From positions 231,942 to 295,941 of the forward strand of contig JAQFVV010006850.1 in the NCBI GenBank assembly GCA_028023455.1: a DNA stretch of 64,000 bases. The letters run 5' to 3'. The notes below the pieces were generated by a model, which worked only from the letters and a program-made list of their open reading frames with translations, ran no database searches and had not been told where the DNA came from. The position numbers and the translations under genes were made by a program. Below are positions 35,803 through 46,590 of this stretch, one piece after another. The stretch is from Epiperipatus broadwayi (taxonomy: Eukaryota; Onychophora; Udeonychophora; Euonychophora; Peripatidae). How positions within the stretch are numbered: position 1 is the stretch's first letter; each line of letters starts with the position of its first letter.

Positions 35803-36672
35803 TTGAGCCCCCCACACACACACACACACTTACAATGGGCAGATGAAATGCTTGAACAGATTGGGGAGAGGTTCAATAACATGATACCTAGAACACGTTT
35901 TACAACATTCAAAAGATTTTTTACTGAGAAATCAATAGTGTTGGCTCTAACAGACAATCACTGCACTCTCTACTGTTTTCCCAAGGTACTCCTAATTGAG
36001 GCACTAAATAAAAATAATTTACTGGAGACAGTACAATGCATAGGCGACCATCCTAATGGCAGATATGTAGCAGTTGAATTTTATGAAACTACATAAAGAG
36101 ATGAATTCAAAAATTACATTAAAACTCTAGGAACATATGACCTTTTTTCCATTAGATTTTCGTTCATGATGTTTGGGCTGTACATTTAATTGTTCCTGAC
36201 TGCAAGACTAGATTTGTGATCCCTATCTCGGCTTTGTCATTAACTGTATTGCTTTCATCATTGCACTAATGTAATCATTTTAAAGTTAATATGAGAGGAA
36301 AAAAAGAATATCACTGGAGTGTTAAAAAATGCCTACATCGAATATAGCTTGGACGATTTCCAAAGAATAATGAACCCCTTCGGAAAGGTTATTTTTTTCA
36401 ACAAATATATCTCAAAAAAACATCAGTACCCGTATCCGCAAATAGTTTTGAATATAAGGTCTAATTACATAAAAAAAATAGACTCTGAAACATCCCAAAA
36501 GCCATGTTGCTTCTTCTGTGGCAAAAGAGGCTACATATCAACACAATGCAATGAAAAAGTAAATCTAGTGGAAAAGAATAACTACCTCTCACAAAGTTTA
36601 GAAGAGAATCCAGATAGCATATACAAATCCAGGCAGCAGGAAAACATAGAATTCCCCCACTCAAGGCAATAA
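35803..36672 (+). pseudogene. LINE ORF1 middle part with degenerate zinc knuckle
   Basis: Two open pieces (35803-36096 and 36319-36672) are separated by a frame-broken stretch. The second includes CFFCGKRGYISTQC at about 36507-36548, a C-x2-C-x4-H-x4-C knuckle whose histidine is replaced by Tyr. LINE ORF1 proteins with such knuckles bind the element's RNA. The first piece (MLEQIGERFNNMIPRTRF...) fits the region upstream. An (AC)n run sits at its 5' edge. Confidence 0.6.
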
Positions 36673-36807
36673 AACTGACAATTAAAACAAATAAAAATGA
36701 AACTATAGACCATCTCCCAAGCAAGTCAATGGAATTGACAATTAACACAAACACGAATGAGAAAAATGAAAACCTCGATCCCCAGGTAAAAACAAAGTGA
36801 TAATTTA

Positions 36808-37098
36808 ATGGAAAATGAAACTATTTACCTACAAAAAGAAACAAAAAAAACTGCAAACAGAGATAATAATCAAGCAGAGCACACAATTATAAACAAAACG
36901 ACAACTGAAATAATGAATACCATCACACAATGCCTTCCAGTAATTGAAAACATACCTCTGGAAAGCAAAAGAAAACAAACAAAACCAAAGAAACCTAGAG
37001 AAAATAAAAAGATTAAAACAAATGATCTGGAATATAGCCAATTAAATTTGATAACACAACTAATAGATGAAAATATGGAAATGGAACCAACCTCTTAA
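36808..37098 (+). pseudogene. LINE ORF1 C-terminal tail
   Basis: A 96-codon frame, lysine- and asparagine-rich, with ESKRKQTKPKKPRENKKIK. The basic tail and position between the knuckle and ORF2 suggest the ORF1 C-terminus. There is no domain of its own, so the call rests mainly on position. Confidence 0.4.
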
Positions 37099-37270
37099 TA
37101 TTCAAAAGAATTTGAAAATGTCAGAGATAGTGACTCGATTAAACGAATATTTACAGAACTAATAAACATCACCAATCCGCTTCAAGCAAGATAAACTTAC
37201 AAAGGAAAAGAAGTGAAAGTCACATACTTCAGTAAAATTGTGCACTCCCCCTTCTACAACATTAAATAAC

Positions 37271-37975
37271 ATGAAAATAAAAATAGCACTACTTAACATT
37301 CAAGATTTAAATTCCACAAAACATACAAGTTAACAAATGATACAGACAATACAACCTAGCATATTGGGTTTATTAGAAACAAAAATATATAATGAATCCC
37401 AAATCAACCCAGCAACATATATGAGTAAACTTGGTTTTTGTGCAGGCTCAAAGGACACATCAGCACCATCAAGTGGGACAGGTATATTTGTCAGCCAAGA
37501 ATGGCCCTTTCACATCATTTAAAATAATTTTCATAGACTCCAATCTTCTGATAACTATGTTCAATTACAGAAGCTTTTCAATTAACATGATATTGTTATA
37601 CATTTCCCCCAGCCCTATTGTAATTAACAGAATAATTTTAACCATTAACTCCCTGATAGCATCCAATCCCTATCCCACGATACTTGCTGGATATTTTAAT
37701 ATGAGCTAGCAAAAGTTTGTTGCAAAATAGATAAATCAACTAGCAATACCACTTATGAGTGGTGAAGGTTTTCTCCCACTGATCTCAGTATATTTTTATA
37801 ACAACCACCAAGGCACTCTCACAGATCTTAAGTTTTCTTCTTGTTACATCACTCAATCAAAATAAATCTCTCCCCCTTCCCTTTTTCTGATTATGTGGCA
37901 ACATGATCACTAACATACAAAAAACAATAAGGATCCTCCTACCAATTAACACTCCAGAGTTCCTCTTCTCCAAAA
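37271..37975 (+). pseudogene. LINE ORF2 APE-type endonuclease
   Basis: The segment begins ATG with MKIKIALLNIQDLNSTK, the typical LINE endonuclease start (A.LNI.GL). It continues with ILGLLETKIYNES (catalytic Glu region), SGTGIFVSQEW, and ILAGYFNMS, where the GDFN motif has Asp changed to Tyr (about 37683-37709). Near 37890 there is a decayed SDY/SDH-type block. At least two frameshifts and several stops break it. LINE endonucleases nick target DNA to prime reverse transcription; this copy is inactive. Confidence 0.75.
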
Positions 37976-37989
37976 CATAAATCATGATA

Positions 37990-38390
37990 AATAATCTCAA
38001 TCAAATGCAACTTACTCAAAAATCAACTCCACCCCTTACTGACAAATAAAAATTGTATCATTTACAAATGGACATGTAGGTGTGGCCGTGGATATATAGG
38101 TGAGTCAAGATGCACACTGTAAAAAAAACAAAAGAGCACTTGTTATTATTAAAAAGGGTTCAAAATACAAAACAAATAATGATAATTTATCAGCTTCCAT
38201 CTTTTATGACCATAATACATCATGTATATAAGGTTTTGATTTTAATTATAGTAATGTAAAAACACTGGAAACTGAAAGAAATAATAATAAAAAGAAAATT
38301 AAGGAAGCGATGTTAATATATAAATACAAGCAAGATTTAATCAATAGGCAGGCAGCAAACGTTAAGATCATGAAATTATGGGAAAGTTGA
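37990..38390 (+). pseudogene. PLE GIY-YIG fragment, old copy
   Basis: With a few frameshifts the plus strand gives IYKWTCRCGRGYIGESRCT, then SASIFYDHNTSC, ERNNNKKKIKEAMLI and NRQAANVKIMKLWES before a TGA at 38388. This is collinear with the C-terminus of PLE copy 1 (for example ERNNNKRKIKEAMLI), so it is the same family but older. A (TA)n tract follows about 100 bases downstream, as in copy 1. Confidence 0.8.
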
Positions 38391-38491
38391 TCTTTTAAAA
38401 GTATTAGTTGACAAAAACTACAAGAATAGGTGAAAGCATCCTAAGTGACGTTTATAGATATATTTTTTATAAACTTTTAAGTAGTGTATTT

Positions 38492-38547
<56 letters not shown>
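38492..38547. repeat. (TA)n with short palindromic edges
   Basis: TCTCA on the left and TGAGA on the right bracket about 22 TA units. It lies just 3' of the old PLE fragment. Confidence 0.8.
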
Positions 38548-39035
38548 CCTAGACCCTATCTTGCATAAGAATGGTGTCATGAATGAAAGAATATCGAATT
38601 AACAACATGACATATAGATTCAGATATTAAATATTTTTTAACTCATCTAAAAAGTGAGAGTTATTCACAAAATGCATAGTGAAAAAAGGATGATATGAGG
38701 GCTTGTGCATTTACATAATGCCACAAGATGTTTAATGTGAATATTTTCTAATTTTAACCTGCTTGAGAGTGGTGTGATAAAAGATATCAAGCTGTTAACA
38801 CACCCATAGAAATTCAAGTGTATTATATTTATAACTCACCTGAAATAAGAAGAATGTTTGAAAAATGCATGCATAATAAACAGTACTCTGGACTTTGACC
38901 AGATGATTTCAGAATTGTGAAAATAAAATGAGGGTGAGTTTAGTAAAAATACAATTTTTGCTTTTTATTATATATATTAAATATTTTTCACAGATGCTAT
39001 TGAAAATATAAAAATAGGGATTCTACTTTAAATTT
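38548..39035. other. Noncoding stretch
   Basis: No gene recognised. Parts look weakly self-similar, but not enough to define a unit. Confidence 0.3.
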
Positions 39036-39430
39036 CCATATAAGATATAACCAGGACAGTAACCAGTTAAAAAAAATTTAATAAACTTGATAGCAGGTGA
39101 TCTAGTAATAAACATTAGACCAATGTTTGATTTATGTTAAGATAAAATATGGATCACCTTTAATTTAAAACTTGTGGTTTTATAAGAGTTTAAAGAGAAA
39201 CAAATAAACTATATAAATGTAAGAATTTGAAGTATAACCAACTTTTCTGACCTCTCTCTAGAAATCAAGTCATTCTTACAGCTTTAATTAAATATATTTT
39301 ATGGATTTCATTAAAAATGAAAACATTTATCAAAAGGGAATTCTGTGTTATAATTTAGTTACAGTTTTTAGCTAAGATATAACCAAGGCAATAACCAATT
39401 AAAAAGCAATTGTAAATTAGTTCATTGTGT
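39036..39430 (+). repeat. Degenerate direct repeat, about 330-bp spacing
   Basis: The block TAAGATATAACCAGGACAGT (39041) recurs at 39374 as TAAGATATAACCAAGGCAAT. The following bases stay similar: AACCAGTTAAAAA against AACCAATTAAAAA. Only about one and a half units are visible. Confidence 0.5.
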
Positions 39431-39469
39431 GAACTACTTTAAGACAAAATATTGTTACACCCTACCACC

Positions 39470-39514
39470 CACACACCCCCACACCCCCACACACGCACAC
39501 ACACATATATATAT
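39470..39514. repeat. (AC)n-(AT)n microsatellite
   Basis: A compound CA/CCCCA/TA tract that directly abuts the left arm of PLE copy 2. Confidence 0.85.
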
Positions 39515-39684
39515 ATCAAATCAAAACTACCCTAAATCCAAAATTAAACCAGACCAGCATAAAAATAATATTAAAACACAACCTAAGGTTTCACTGCTAC
39601 AAGCAGACTTCTCAAGTGTAAAGAACTACCAAAAACAACACAATATATATAATATTAAAAACTACCCACAACTCCATTCACTTC

Positions 39685-39945
39685 CTATCCACCCTTAATA
39701 TTAAAAGAACTCTTAAATAAGTTAATTGCTTCAGAATAATAAATTTTCAATAATAAAGACTCTTTAATTCTTCTTTTGATTTCATTTCTCTCAAAGAAGA
39801 CAACCTTAGCTTCATCAAAATCAATAGTGTGGCCTGTATCTTTTTCATGGACATACAAAGCAGAACTAAGATATCTATTTTTAACTCTACTTTTATGAAC
39901 CTTTATTCTTTCATTTAAACTCAAACTACTCTGACCTATGAAAGA
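39685..39945 (-). pseudogene. PLE GIY-YIG C-terminal fragment, left arm
   Basis: The minus-strand frame reads YSFIGQSSLSLNERIKVHKS (a degenerate YIG block and the LxxRLxxH region) and then HEKDTGHTIDFDEAKVVFFE, RIKESLLLK and a stop at 39685. HxxxTGHxIDFDEAKV is characteristic of PLE-type GIY-YIG C-termini. The frame continues upstream only into antisense of the other arm, so nothing N-terminal is genuine. Confidence 0.7.
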
Positions 39946-40197
39946 ATAAAGGTTCATAAAAGTAGAGTTAAAAATAGATATCTTAGTTCTGCTTTGTATG
40001 TCCATGAAAAAGATACAGGCCACACTATTGATTTTGATGAAGCTAAGGTTGTCTTCTTTGAGAGAAATGAAATCAAAAGAAGAATTAAAGAGTCTTTATT
40101 ATTGAAAATTTATTATTCTAAAGCAATTAACTTATTTAAGAGTTCTTTTAATATTAAGGGTGGATGGGAAGTGAGTGGATTTATGGGTAGTTTTTAA
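39937..40197 (+). pseudogene. PLE GIY-YIG C-terminal fragment, right arm
   Basis: Mirror copy of the left-arm fragment: ERIKVHKSRVKNRYLSSALY, then the same TGHTIDFDEAKV and RIKESLLLK blocks. One visible change is SEAIN to SKAIN. The stop has shifted: the left arm ends after KGG, whereas this one continues WEVSGFMGSF. Confidence 0.7.
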
Positions 40198-40359
40198 TAT
40201 TATATATATTATTTTGTTTTTGGTAGTTCTTTACACTTGAGAAGTCTGCTTGTAGCAGTGAAACCTTAGGTTGTGTTTTAATATTATTTTTATGCTGGTC
40301 TGGTTTAATTTTGGATTTGGGGTAGTTTTGTTATATTGACTAGTTTAGCTTTATGCTTG

Positions 40360-40363
40360 TAAT

Positions 40364-40399
<36 letters not shown>

Positions 40400-40404
40400 A
40401 TTAT
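40360..40404. repeat. (TA)n-centred palindrome
   Basis: TAATGTTTA and TAAACATTA bracket (TA)n immediately to the right of PLE copy 2. Confidence 0.8.
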
Positions 40405-40416
40405 AGGATTTATACC

Positions 40417-40452
<36 letters not shown>

Positions 40453-40472
40453 CAGGGTATAAATCCTATAAG
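40401..40472. repeat. (TA)n-centred palindrome
   Basis: TTATAGGATTTATACCCTGA (40401-40420) is mirrored exactly by TCAGGGTATAAATCCTATAA (40452-40471) across a (TA)n core. It directly adjoins the preceding palindrome. Confidence 0.9.
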
Positions 40473-40804
40473 ATCCTGAGGTTTAAAATAAAAGAGGAAT
40501 TATCTTTTAACTATGACAATGCACTGTTATTTAACATTCTAAGCATTCAGATTTGCACAAATGGTTTTTAATGTTTGAATGTTACCCAGAAATTTAAACT
40601 AGATATGAAATTTCAATTCATTTAAATATTTTTATTTTCAAAATAAACTCTGTGGGAAATATTTAATTAGCATCCATAATAGACTCATAGAGAGGTTTGA
40701 TTTCTGATAAAAGCTCAAAAAAATTGGTTACACTTTAAAATCTCAAACTTATATACTTTATATATCTGACTATAAACTTTTATAAAAGTTCAGTCCATAT
40801 ATAG

Positions 40805-40934
40805 GTTATATATAGAGCTCGAAAATAAGCTCTTAACAAGCTTTGCAGATCCCCAACCCCAGACTGGTTTGGTCTGGGATTGGGGATATTCTGCAAAACT
40901 TGTTAAGAGCTTATTTGTGAGCTCTATATATAAC
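40805..40934. repeat. Hairpin element, about 130 bp
   Basis: The arms begin GTTATATATAGAGCTC (left) and end GAGCTCTATATATAAC (right). The inner block AAGCTCTTAACAAG...GATCCCCAACCCCAGAC is matched in inverse with a few mismatches. The loop is under 10 bases. No coding content; MITE-like foldback. Confidence 0.85.
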
Positions 40935-40982
40935 ATTTGTAATACAAGCTTGTTAAATTAAGTCATGTGACATGATTTCTTT

Positions 40983-41084
40983 GATATATATATATATATA
41001 ACCATTAGAAAAGTCAAATAATATATATATATATATAACCATTAGAAAAGTCAAATAATATATATATATATATATATTATTTGA
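40983..41084 (+). repeat. (TA)n tandem unit and palindrome
   Basis: A unit of (TA)n plus AACCATTAGAAAAGTCAAAT occurs twice. At the end, TCAAATAATA (41051-41060) is mirrored by TATTATTTGA (41075-41084) around (TA)n. Confidence 0.8.
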
Positions 41085-41891
41085 GATTAAGACTCACATC
41101 ATTATATAATAAATATTTTAAAATATTTTTAACCCAACCTGACAATAATTAACAAGAATAGAGCAGTTATTTACTCTTGTGCCCCGTTTATTAATGCAGA
41201 GATTTATCTGAAATACTTAGATTAGAACAAATATCAATCATGCTATGTATCTAAATATGTTTGAATTTGATAATATCTTTAAAGTGTTGACAAATCTAAC
41301 AGTTTTTTCAATTTAAACAAAGCAATCACGATTCAAACAAATGAAAATATGTAAGAAAATATCTCTATTGATTAAATATTCACAATTATCAAGACTCATA
41401 TTCTTATACAAATATATTTTTAAATACTCTCTAACCCAGCATAGACAATAAATAACAAGAATATAGTAGCCATTTATTCTTGTGCCTCATTTATTAATAT
41501 AGAGATTTGTCTCAAACACTTAGATTAGAAAGAATAAATATTTAAATCAATCATGAAATATATTTAAATATGTTTTAAATTAATTTCGTTCAGTAGTTGA
41601 CAAGCCTGGGAGTTTTTTCAATTTAAACTTTGTCAACAATGATTCACACAAATGAAAATATGTAATAAAATACCTCCAGTGCCAAAGTGAAAAAACTTCT
41701 CATGCTTTCCAATTATTAAAAGAAATCAATTTAAAACATATTTAGATACATTACATGATTGATTTAAATATTCATTCTTTCTAACCTAAGGGTTTGAAAC
41801 AAATCTATATTAATAAATGGGGCACAAATTATTGTCTTATGTGAATTAGAGAGTATTTTATAATATTTTTATACAGTGTGATATGAGTCTT
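41085..41891. repeat. Three-copy repeat, two direct and one inverted
   Basis: Unit 1 (about 41085-41369) and unit 2 (about 41391-41683) are direct repeats. Shared blocks are AAGACTCA(C/T)AT, the TTATTAAT(G/A).AGAGATTT region, CACTTAGATTAGAA-like sequence and GTTTTTTCAATTTAAAC. Unit 3 (about 41697-41891) is the inverted, shorter copy ending ATATGAGTCTT. No protein frame is seen. The outer inverted pair makes it resemble a composite or foldback element. Confidence 0.65.
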
Positions 41892-41914
41892 AATTTATAA
41901 TATTATATATATTA

Positions 41915-41917
41915 AAG

Positions 41918-41949
<32 letters not shown>

Positions 41950-42689
41950 ACAGTTATTTCCATTTTATTTACAAGTTATAATTATTTTTTATTATTTACA
42001 TATGTTAACTGAGATTTCATTACATATTTAGAGGTTGTTAAAATTAAAGCTCCTCTTGATCCTCAGAATAGTTAAATGGTGATTCTATATTATTTATTTT
42101 ATACCTTTATATAACCAATATATTAAATTCATTCCCTCATTTAAAGTACACAAATAAACAAAATATAAATAGCAACAATGCTAAAGGGACATGTGGTATT
42201 ACTGTGCCTTTTAATAGTTTATTTATATTACAAAACTCATTGGTTCCTTCAGTTACTTATGTTTCATTTACATGTAATTTGGATTAAATTATATATTGCA
42301 AAAGAGAGTCTGCTATAACTGAAAGGTCTTTGACTTTTCTTTGATCATTTAAGGAAAACAAGCAGGGCAAATTCCTAATAGCCACTGCATGTGTTCTTGC
42401 CATTGTAGCTGTTATCATTATAAGATTATTTATATAGTCTAGCTACATGGATGTGCTGCTCACTAAGATCCAACAAGTGTGGTGTGTTAGTTTTTATCTC
42501 TGGGTTTAAGATCTCTGTTGAGTTTTTTTTATTTGAAGATGGAATAAATATATGTGCGAATGAAATTTTTAAAATAGATATTTAAAATCATAACAGACAA
42601 AACTAAATTGTGGCTTTATTTACAAGAAACTGTATGAATACCAGTCAAGATAGGGATTGGGTTTGAAGATAGAGGATTCTAAAAATCTC
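41915..42689. other. (CA)n-(TA)n tract, then noncoding sequence
   Basis: An (AC)n-(AT)n microsatellite lies at about 41918-41949. The rest shows no gene, although the final bases may already be the leader of the RTE element. Confidence 0.4.
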
Positions 42690-42699
42690 CTGGTTATAG

Positions 42700-43190
42700 A
42701 CTTAGGCAGCCATTTGATGACAAGCTTTTATTTACATACTTAACCTGCAGATTACTTTCAACTGAAGGAAGATTGTAAGATTTGAAAGTAGAACTGTACA
42801 TAATTGGATGGAATATTGTAGGACTATATAAAGTTTAAAAAAAAGGTGAAGAGATAATTGATTTTAAAAGTAGGCATGTACTATATTACAAAGATAAAAA
42901 TATTATAATACAAAAAAGATGAATTCATTATAAATAAAAAGTGAAAGAACACATTGTGAAATTTGATAGCGTATCAGATAGAGTGGCAAGATTAATCATT
43001 CAACTTAATGGAATATACCTAATGCAGATAATTTAGGTTTATGCATCAACAATTTCTTTGTGTGACGAAGAAATGAAAATTTTTTATATGGATATACAAA
43101 GATCTTTCGATCAGACTAAATAACATTTTAAAACTATCATGGAAGACTTTAATTCTAGTGTATCTAAATGATTAAAAGATGAAAGCATTC
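42700..43190 (+). pseudogene. RTE endonuclease domain
   Basis: Joined over frameshifts, the segment shows VELYIIGWNIVGL-type sequence (the usual xxDIVGLSEVRW region), VKEHIVKFDSVSDRVARLII, IQVYAST and MEDFNSS (about 43139-43159), which stands for the GDFNAxV motif with Gly changed to Glu. These are landmarks of the APE-type nuclease that nicks target DNA. Stops and indels show it is dead. Confidence 0.7.
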
Positions 43191-44059
43191 TGGATAAATT
43201 TGATTATATTGATAGAAATTAAGATAAAAACTTGTAAAATTCGCAAAAAAAAAAAAAAAAAAAGAGAGAGAGAGAAACTTAATATTATGAATTCTTTCTT
43301 TGACAAAAATGCTAAACGATAATGTATATAGAAGCATCCAAAGATAGTTACAGCAGAATAAGTTTACATTTTGGCTAATAGAAAATAACTATTTCAAGAT
43401 TATAATGTTCTTAATAAATTCACCACTATGAGTAATTATCGATTAATAAAAAGAAAGATAATGTGTTATTGCAAAACTAAAGAGACAAAATTTTTTAAAT
43501 AATTGATATTTACTATTGATATTCCTAATCTTCAGAAAGATTACAATCAGTTTAAATTAGAACTTGCAGATCCGTTTGTAATATTAGAAGATGATTCAGA
43601 TTTAAAGGAAATCAGTAGAAACATAACTGAGAGTCACTATTAAGAATTGCAACAAAAATAACTAGTACAAAAAAGCAACAATTGACCAGTAAAATTTCTA
43701 TTGAAGCAATACAATTTTTGAGGAAAAGAAGGAATATAAAAATATATAAAAATGATCCATTAAGAAAAATTAAATGTCTAGAATTTTGTAAAATAGTGCG
43801 AAATAGAGTTAATAACAGTACAAAAAATATAATTGTGAATTAGTAAGGAGAACTTTAAAATAAAATAAAAATATTAAAGGTGTAAAATAACATCTTGGTA
43901 TTAACAGGAAACTTATTTATGCAATAACAAGTAAAAATGGAACTATTATTAAAAAGAGAGATGACTTCATAAAATATGTGAAAGAGTTCTATAAAGTATT
44001 GCATAACAATAAAGAACAAAAAAGTACTCCTTACAAATACTACATCTTCTGAATTGGCC

Positions 44060-45060
44060 ATAATTTTAAATGAAAAAGTGAGAAATACAATTAAATGTAT
44101 GAGAAAAGGAAAACCACATGTGAGATATGTAATGATGCAATTTATAATGGATATCTTGAAAAAAGAAGGTGAAGAAATTAAAAAAATGTTAGTAAGATTC
44201 TATATCAAATGACTAAATGATAAAGAAGAATGCAGTGCTAATATTAATATTTTAAAAAGGTTATAAAAATATTAGATATTATAGACCTATCGGTCCTTTA
44301 TCAGTTCTACACAATTTTTTTATCAAAATAGTTCCAAATCACCTACAGCTAATTTTGGATTGTAACTAACCAAAAAAAACTGAATTTAAGATTAGTTTTA
44401 GCACAGAGTACCACATCAAAATATTGAGAGAAGTTATAGAAAGAAGCATTGAATATGAGTTGCCATTATGTATTGGATTTATAGATTATGAAAGGCATTT
44501 GATTCTATAAGCATTTTTTCAGTGCTTAAAGAATTGGATCATAAAGATATAGACCCAAGATATTATCATATTTTGAAAAATATTTATTAAATTCAATAGA
44601 AATGATTAGATTATATAGTGATACTTGTGAAATGGAGGAAAGAGTGCATGACAGAATGTCTCCATATCTTCAAAACGTTTTATAACAGTCTTGTAATAGG
44701 TATTTCATGGATTAAAATGGAAAACTATGATAGTAAAGGTAAACGAAGATTATTTAAGACATTTAGATTTTGCAGATGATGTAATTGTTTTTGAAAATAA
44801 TGTTTCAGAATTTTAGGAAATGTTGCAAAGGTTATCAAATAAAAGTAAATAGGACTAGAGATAAATGCTGAAAAGATTAAAGTAATGTTCGATAGATTTT
44901 CCCAAAAGAACAAAAGAAAGATTAATAATGATGAATTAGAAGTTAATAATTACAAATATCTAGGTCAGATTATTAATTCAAATGGAAACACGAAATTAAT
45001 CAAATAATTAAACTTGGATGGAGTTCATTTGTCAGAAATAATTTAATATTAAAAGAAAGT
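44060..45060 (+). pseudogene. RTE reverse transcriptase domain
   Basis: Landmarks are RKGK (44104) with MDILKKEGEEIKKML, then YRPIGPLSVL (about 44280), EVIERSIEYELPLCIGFIDY (motif A region), and HLDFADDVIVFENN (FADD at 44768-44779, catalytic pair intact). These are followed by GLEINAEKIKVM and VNNYKYLGQIINSNG. Order and spacing fit RTE RT. Stops (for example after the FIDYE block) and shifts prevent translation. Confidence 0.8.
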
Positions 45061-45490
45061 ATGCCTCTGTGTTAGAAAATGAAGGGTTTAAGTAGATGTG
45101 TTTTGTTAGTTTTTACTTATAGACCTGAGATCTGGAAATATCAGGAGAGCAGTACAGAGATTCCAGACCATTCAATAAAGTATGTATAGATGTATGGTAA
45201 GAGTAACAAGAAGATATTGAAACCAAATACATGGGCAAAGAATAAAGAGATATTCCTGACTTCATTAAAAGAATTAAGAGATTGAAGTGGATCTAAAATG
45301 GACACATCTCTAAAAGAGATGATAGTAGAAGAACGGTTGAAATTTTAAACTGGAAGCTTATTAAAGACCTATAAAAAGACCACATGTGAGATAGATGGAT
45401 GAAGTAAGGAAGCTGCTTGAATAATGTGAAGAGAGGGTAGAGTTTAAAAAAACTGGATTAAACTAGTAGAAACTTTCATTCTGCAATAGA
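45060..45490 (+). pseudogene. RTE C-terminal region
   Basis: In broken frames the segment gives LLVFTYRPEIW, KPNTWAKNK, a WNGHISKRDDSR-like block, ILNWKLIKDL and RWMK. These match the post-RT tail of RTE-like proteins (usually LTYGAETW, GHxxRRxDxRW and RPxxRWxD). The element ends close to the following (TA)n. Confidence 0.7.
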
Positions 45491-45509
45491 TTGATAATGG
45501 TTGAAGAAG

Positions 45510-46007
<498 letters not shown>

Positions 46008-46236
46008 AATAATTTAGTAAATGTTTATACATTTAATATCAGAACAGGTTTTACATCAGAAGAGTTTTTTTTCACGTTATTGATATTTATTTTATTCAGC
46101 TAAGTGTTTTCAATACTAAATCGTATGATGATGATACATTTTAGTATTGAAAGCGCTTACTGAATAAAATAAATATCTATAAAATGGAAAAAAACCTGTT
46201 CTGCGGTTAAATATATAAACATTTACTAAATCATTA
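46008..46236. repeat. Foldback element, about 230 bp
   Basis: The outer arm ATTTAGTAAATGTTTATA (left) is the inverse of TATAAACATTTACTAAAT (right). The inner blocks AGAACAGGTTTT and AAACCTGTTCT pair, as do ATTTATTTTATTCAG...TTCAATACTAAA and its inverse. The loop (CGTATGATGATGATACATT) is small. Noncoding, MITE-like. Confidence 0.85.
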
Positions 46237-46319
46237 AAATAACTAAATAACTCAGATTATAGATATCTTAACGGGAAGTAACTGAACCTTCCAATGAGTT
46301 ATATCATGTCTGCAATACT

Positions 46320-46590
46320 ATCCAATTACCCATCAGGCCAGAAGTCAGACCAACCTCTCAGACCATATGAGAATCATTTATTCTTTTCTCAAGTCTTTGG
46401 TCATATGTTTCAATAATATGTGACAGAATTGTAATTAATACATATATAAAAATAAGTTGGAGTTTCTCCAGAAATAATGTTGAATTGTAATATGTGCTAT
46501 ATGCATTGTGTGAAAAGTTGTATGTTTCTAATATATGTATAATCTGAGAGGTTAATCTGACTTCTGGGATGATGGATGGTTATGGTAGAG
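46320..46590. repeat. Inverted repeat, about 47-bp arms
   Basis: CCAGAAGTCAGACCAACCTC with flanking bases at 46320-46367 is inverted at 46540-46590, where AGAGGTTAATCTGACTTCTG occurs. The interior of about 170 bp is unrelated to the arms. It could be a MITE with terminal inverted repeats. Confidence 0.7.

Larger units (their letters stand above)
35240..37980 (+). mobile_element. LINE 5' part: 5' region, ORF1 and endonuclease
   Basis: The plus-strand segment contains a possible 5' leader, a broken ORF1 (35627-37098) with a zinc knuckle, and the start of ORF2 with an APE-type endonuclease (37271 to about 37975). RT is missing: similarity ends where the old PLE fragment begins. Retaining the 5' half and losing the 3' half is unusual for a LINE, since most lose the 5' end. 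It lies head-to-head with a LINE RT fragment. Confidence 0.7.
39518..40334. mobile_element. Penelope-like element, inverted-arm copy 2
   Basis: Arms 39518-39913 and 39939-40334 are inverted copies: matching bases sum to 79852 at both the inner and outer anchors I checked, so there is no net indel. Five or so mismatches were seen over about 110 compared bases near the outer part; the inner part looks closer. The spacer is only 25 bp. Each arm encodes the C-terminal part of a GIY-YIG nuclease from a different PLE family than copy 1. No RT remains. Microsatellites lie at both outer ends. Confidence 0.75.
42690..45490 (+). mobile_element. RTE-like LINE, nearly full-length but decayed
   Basis: The plus strand carries, in order, an APE endonuclease, linker, RT and the RTE-type C-terminus, with many stops and shifts. 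The similarity starts near 42690 and ends just before a long (TA)n tract at 45511. The shared YRPI..LSVL, FIDYE, FADD and GHISKRDDSR-type blocks place it with RTE-like elements. A poly(A)-(GA)n tract at about 43244-43276 interrupts the linker. A second, shorter copy lies at 53.93-55.31 kb on the other strand. Confidence 0.8.

Noticed and set aside
36461-37041. Minus-strand frames of 97 and 70 codons
   Set aside because: They lie antisense to the LINE ORF1 pieces, which contain the zinc knuckle and are better supported.
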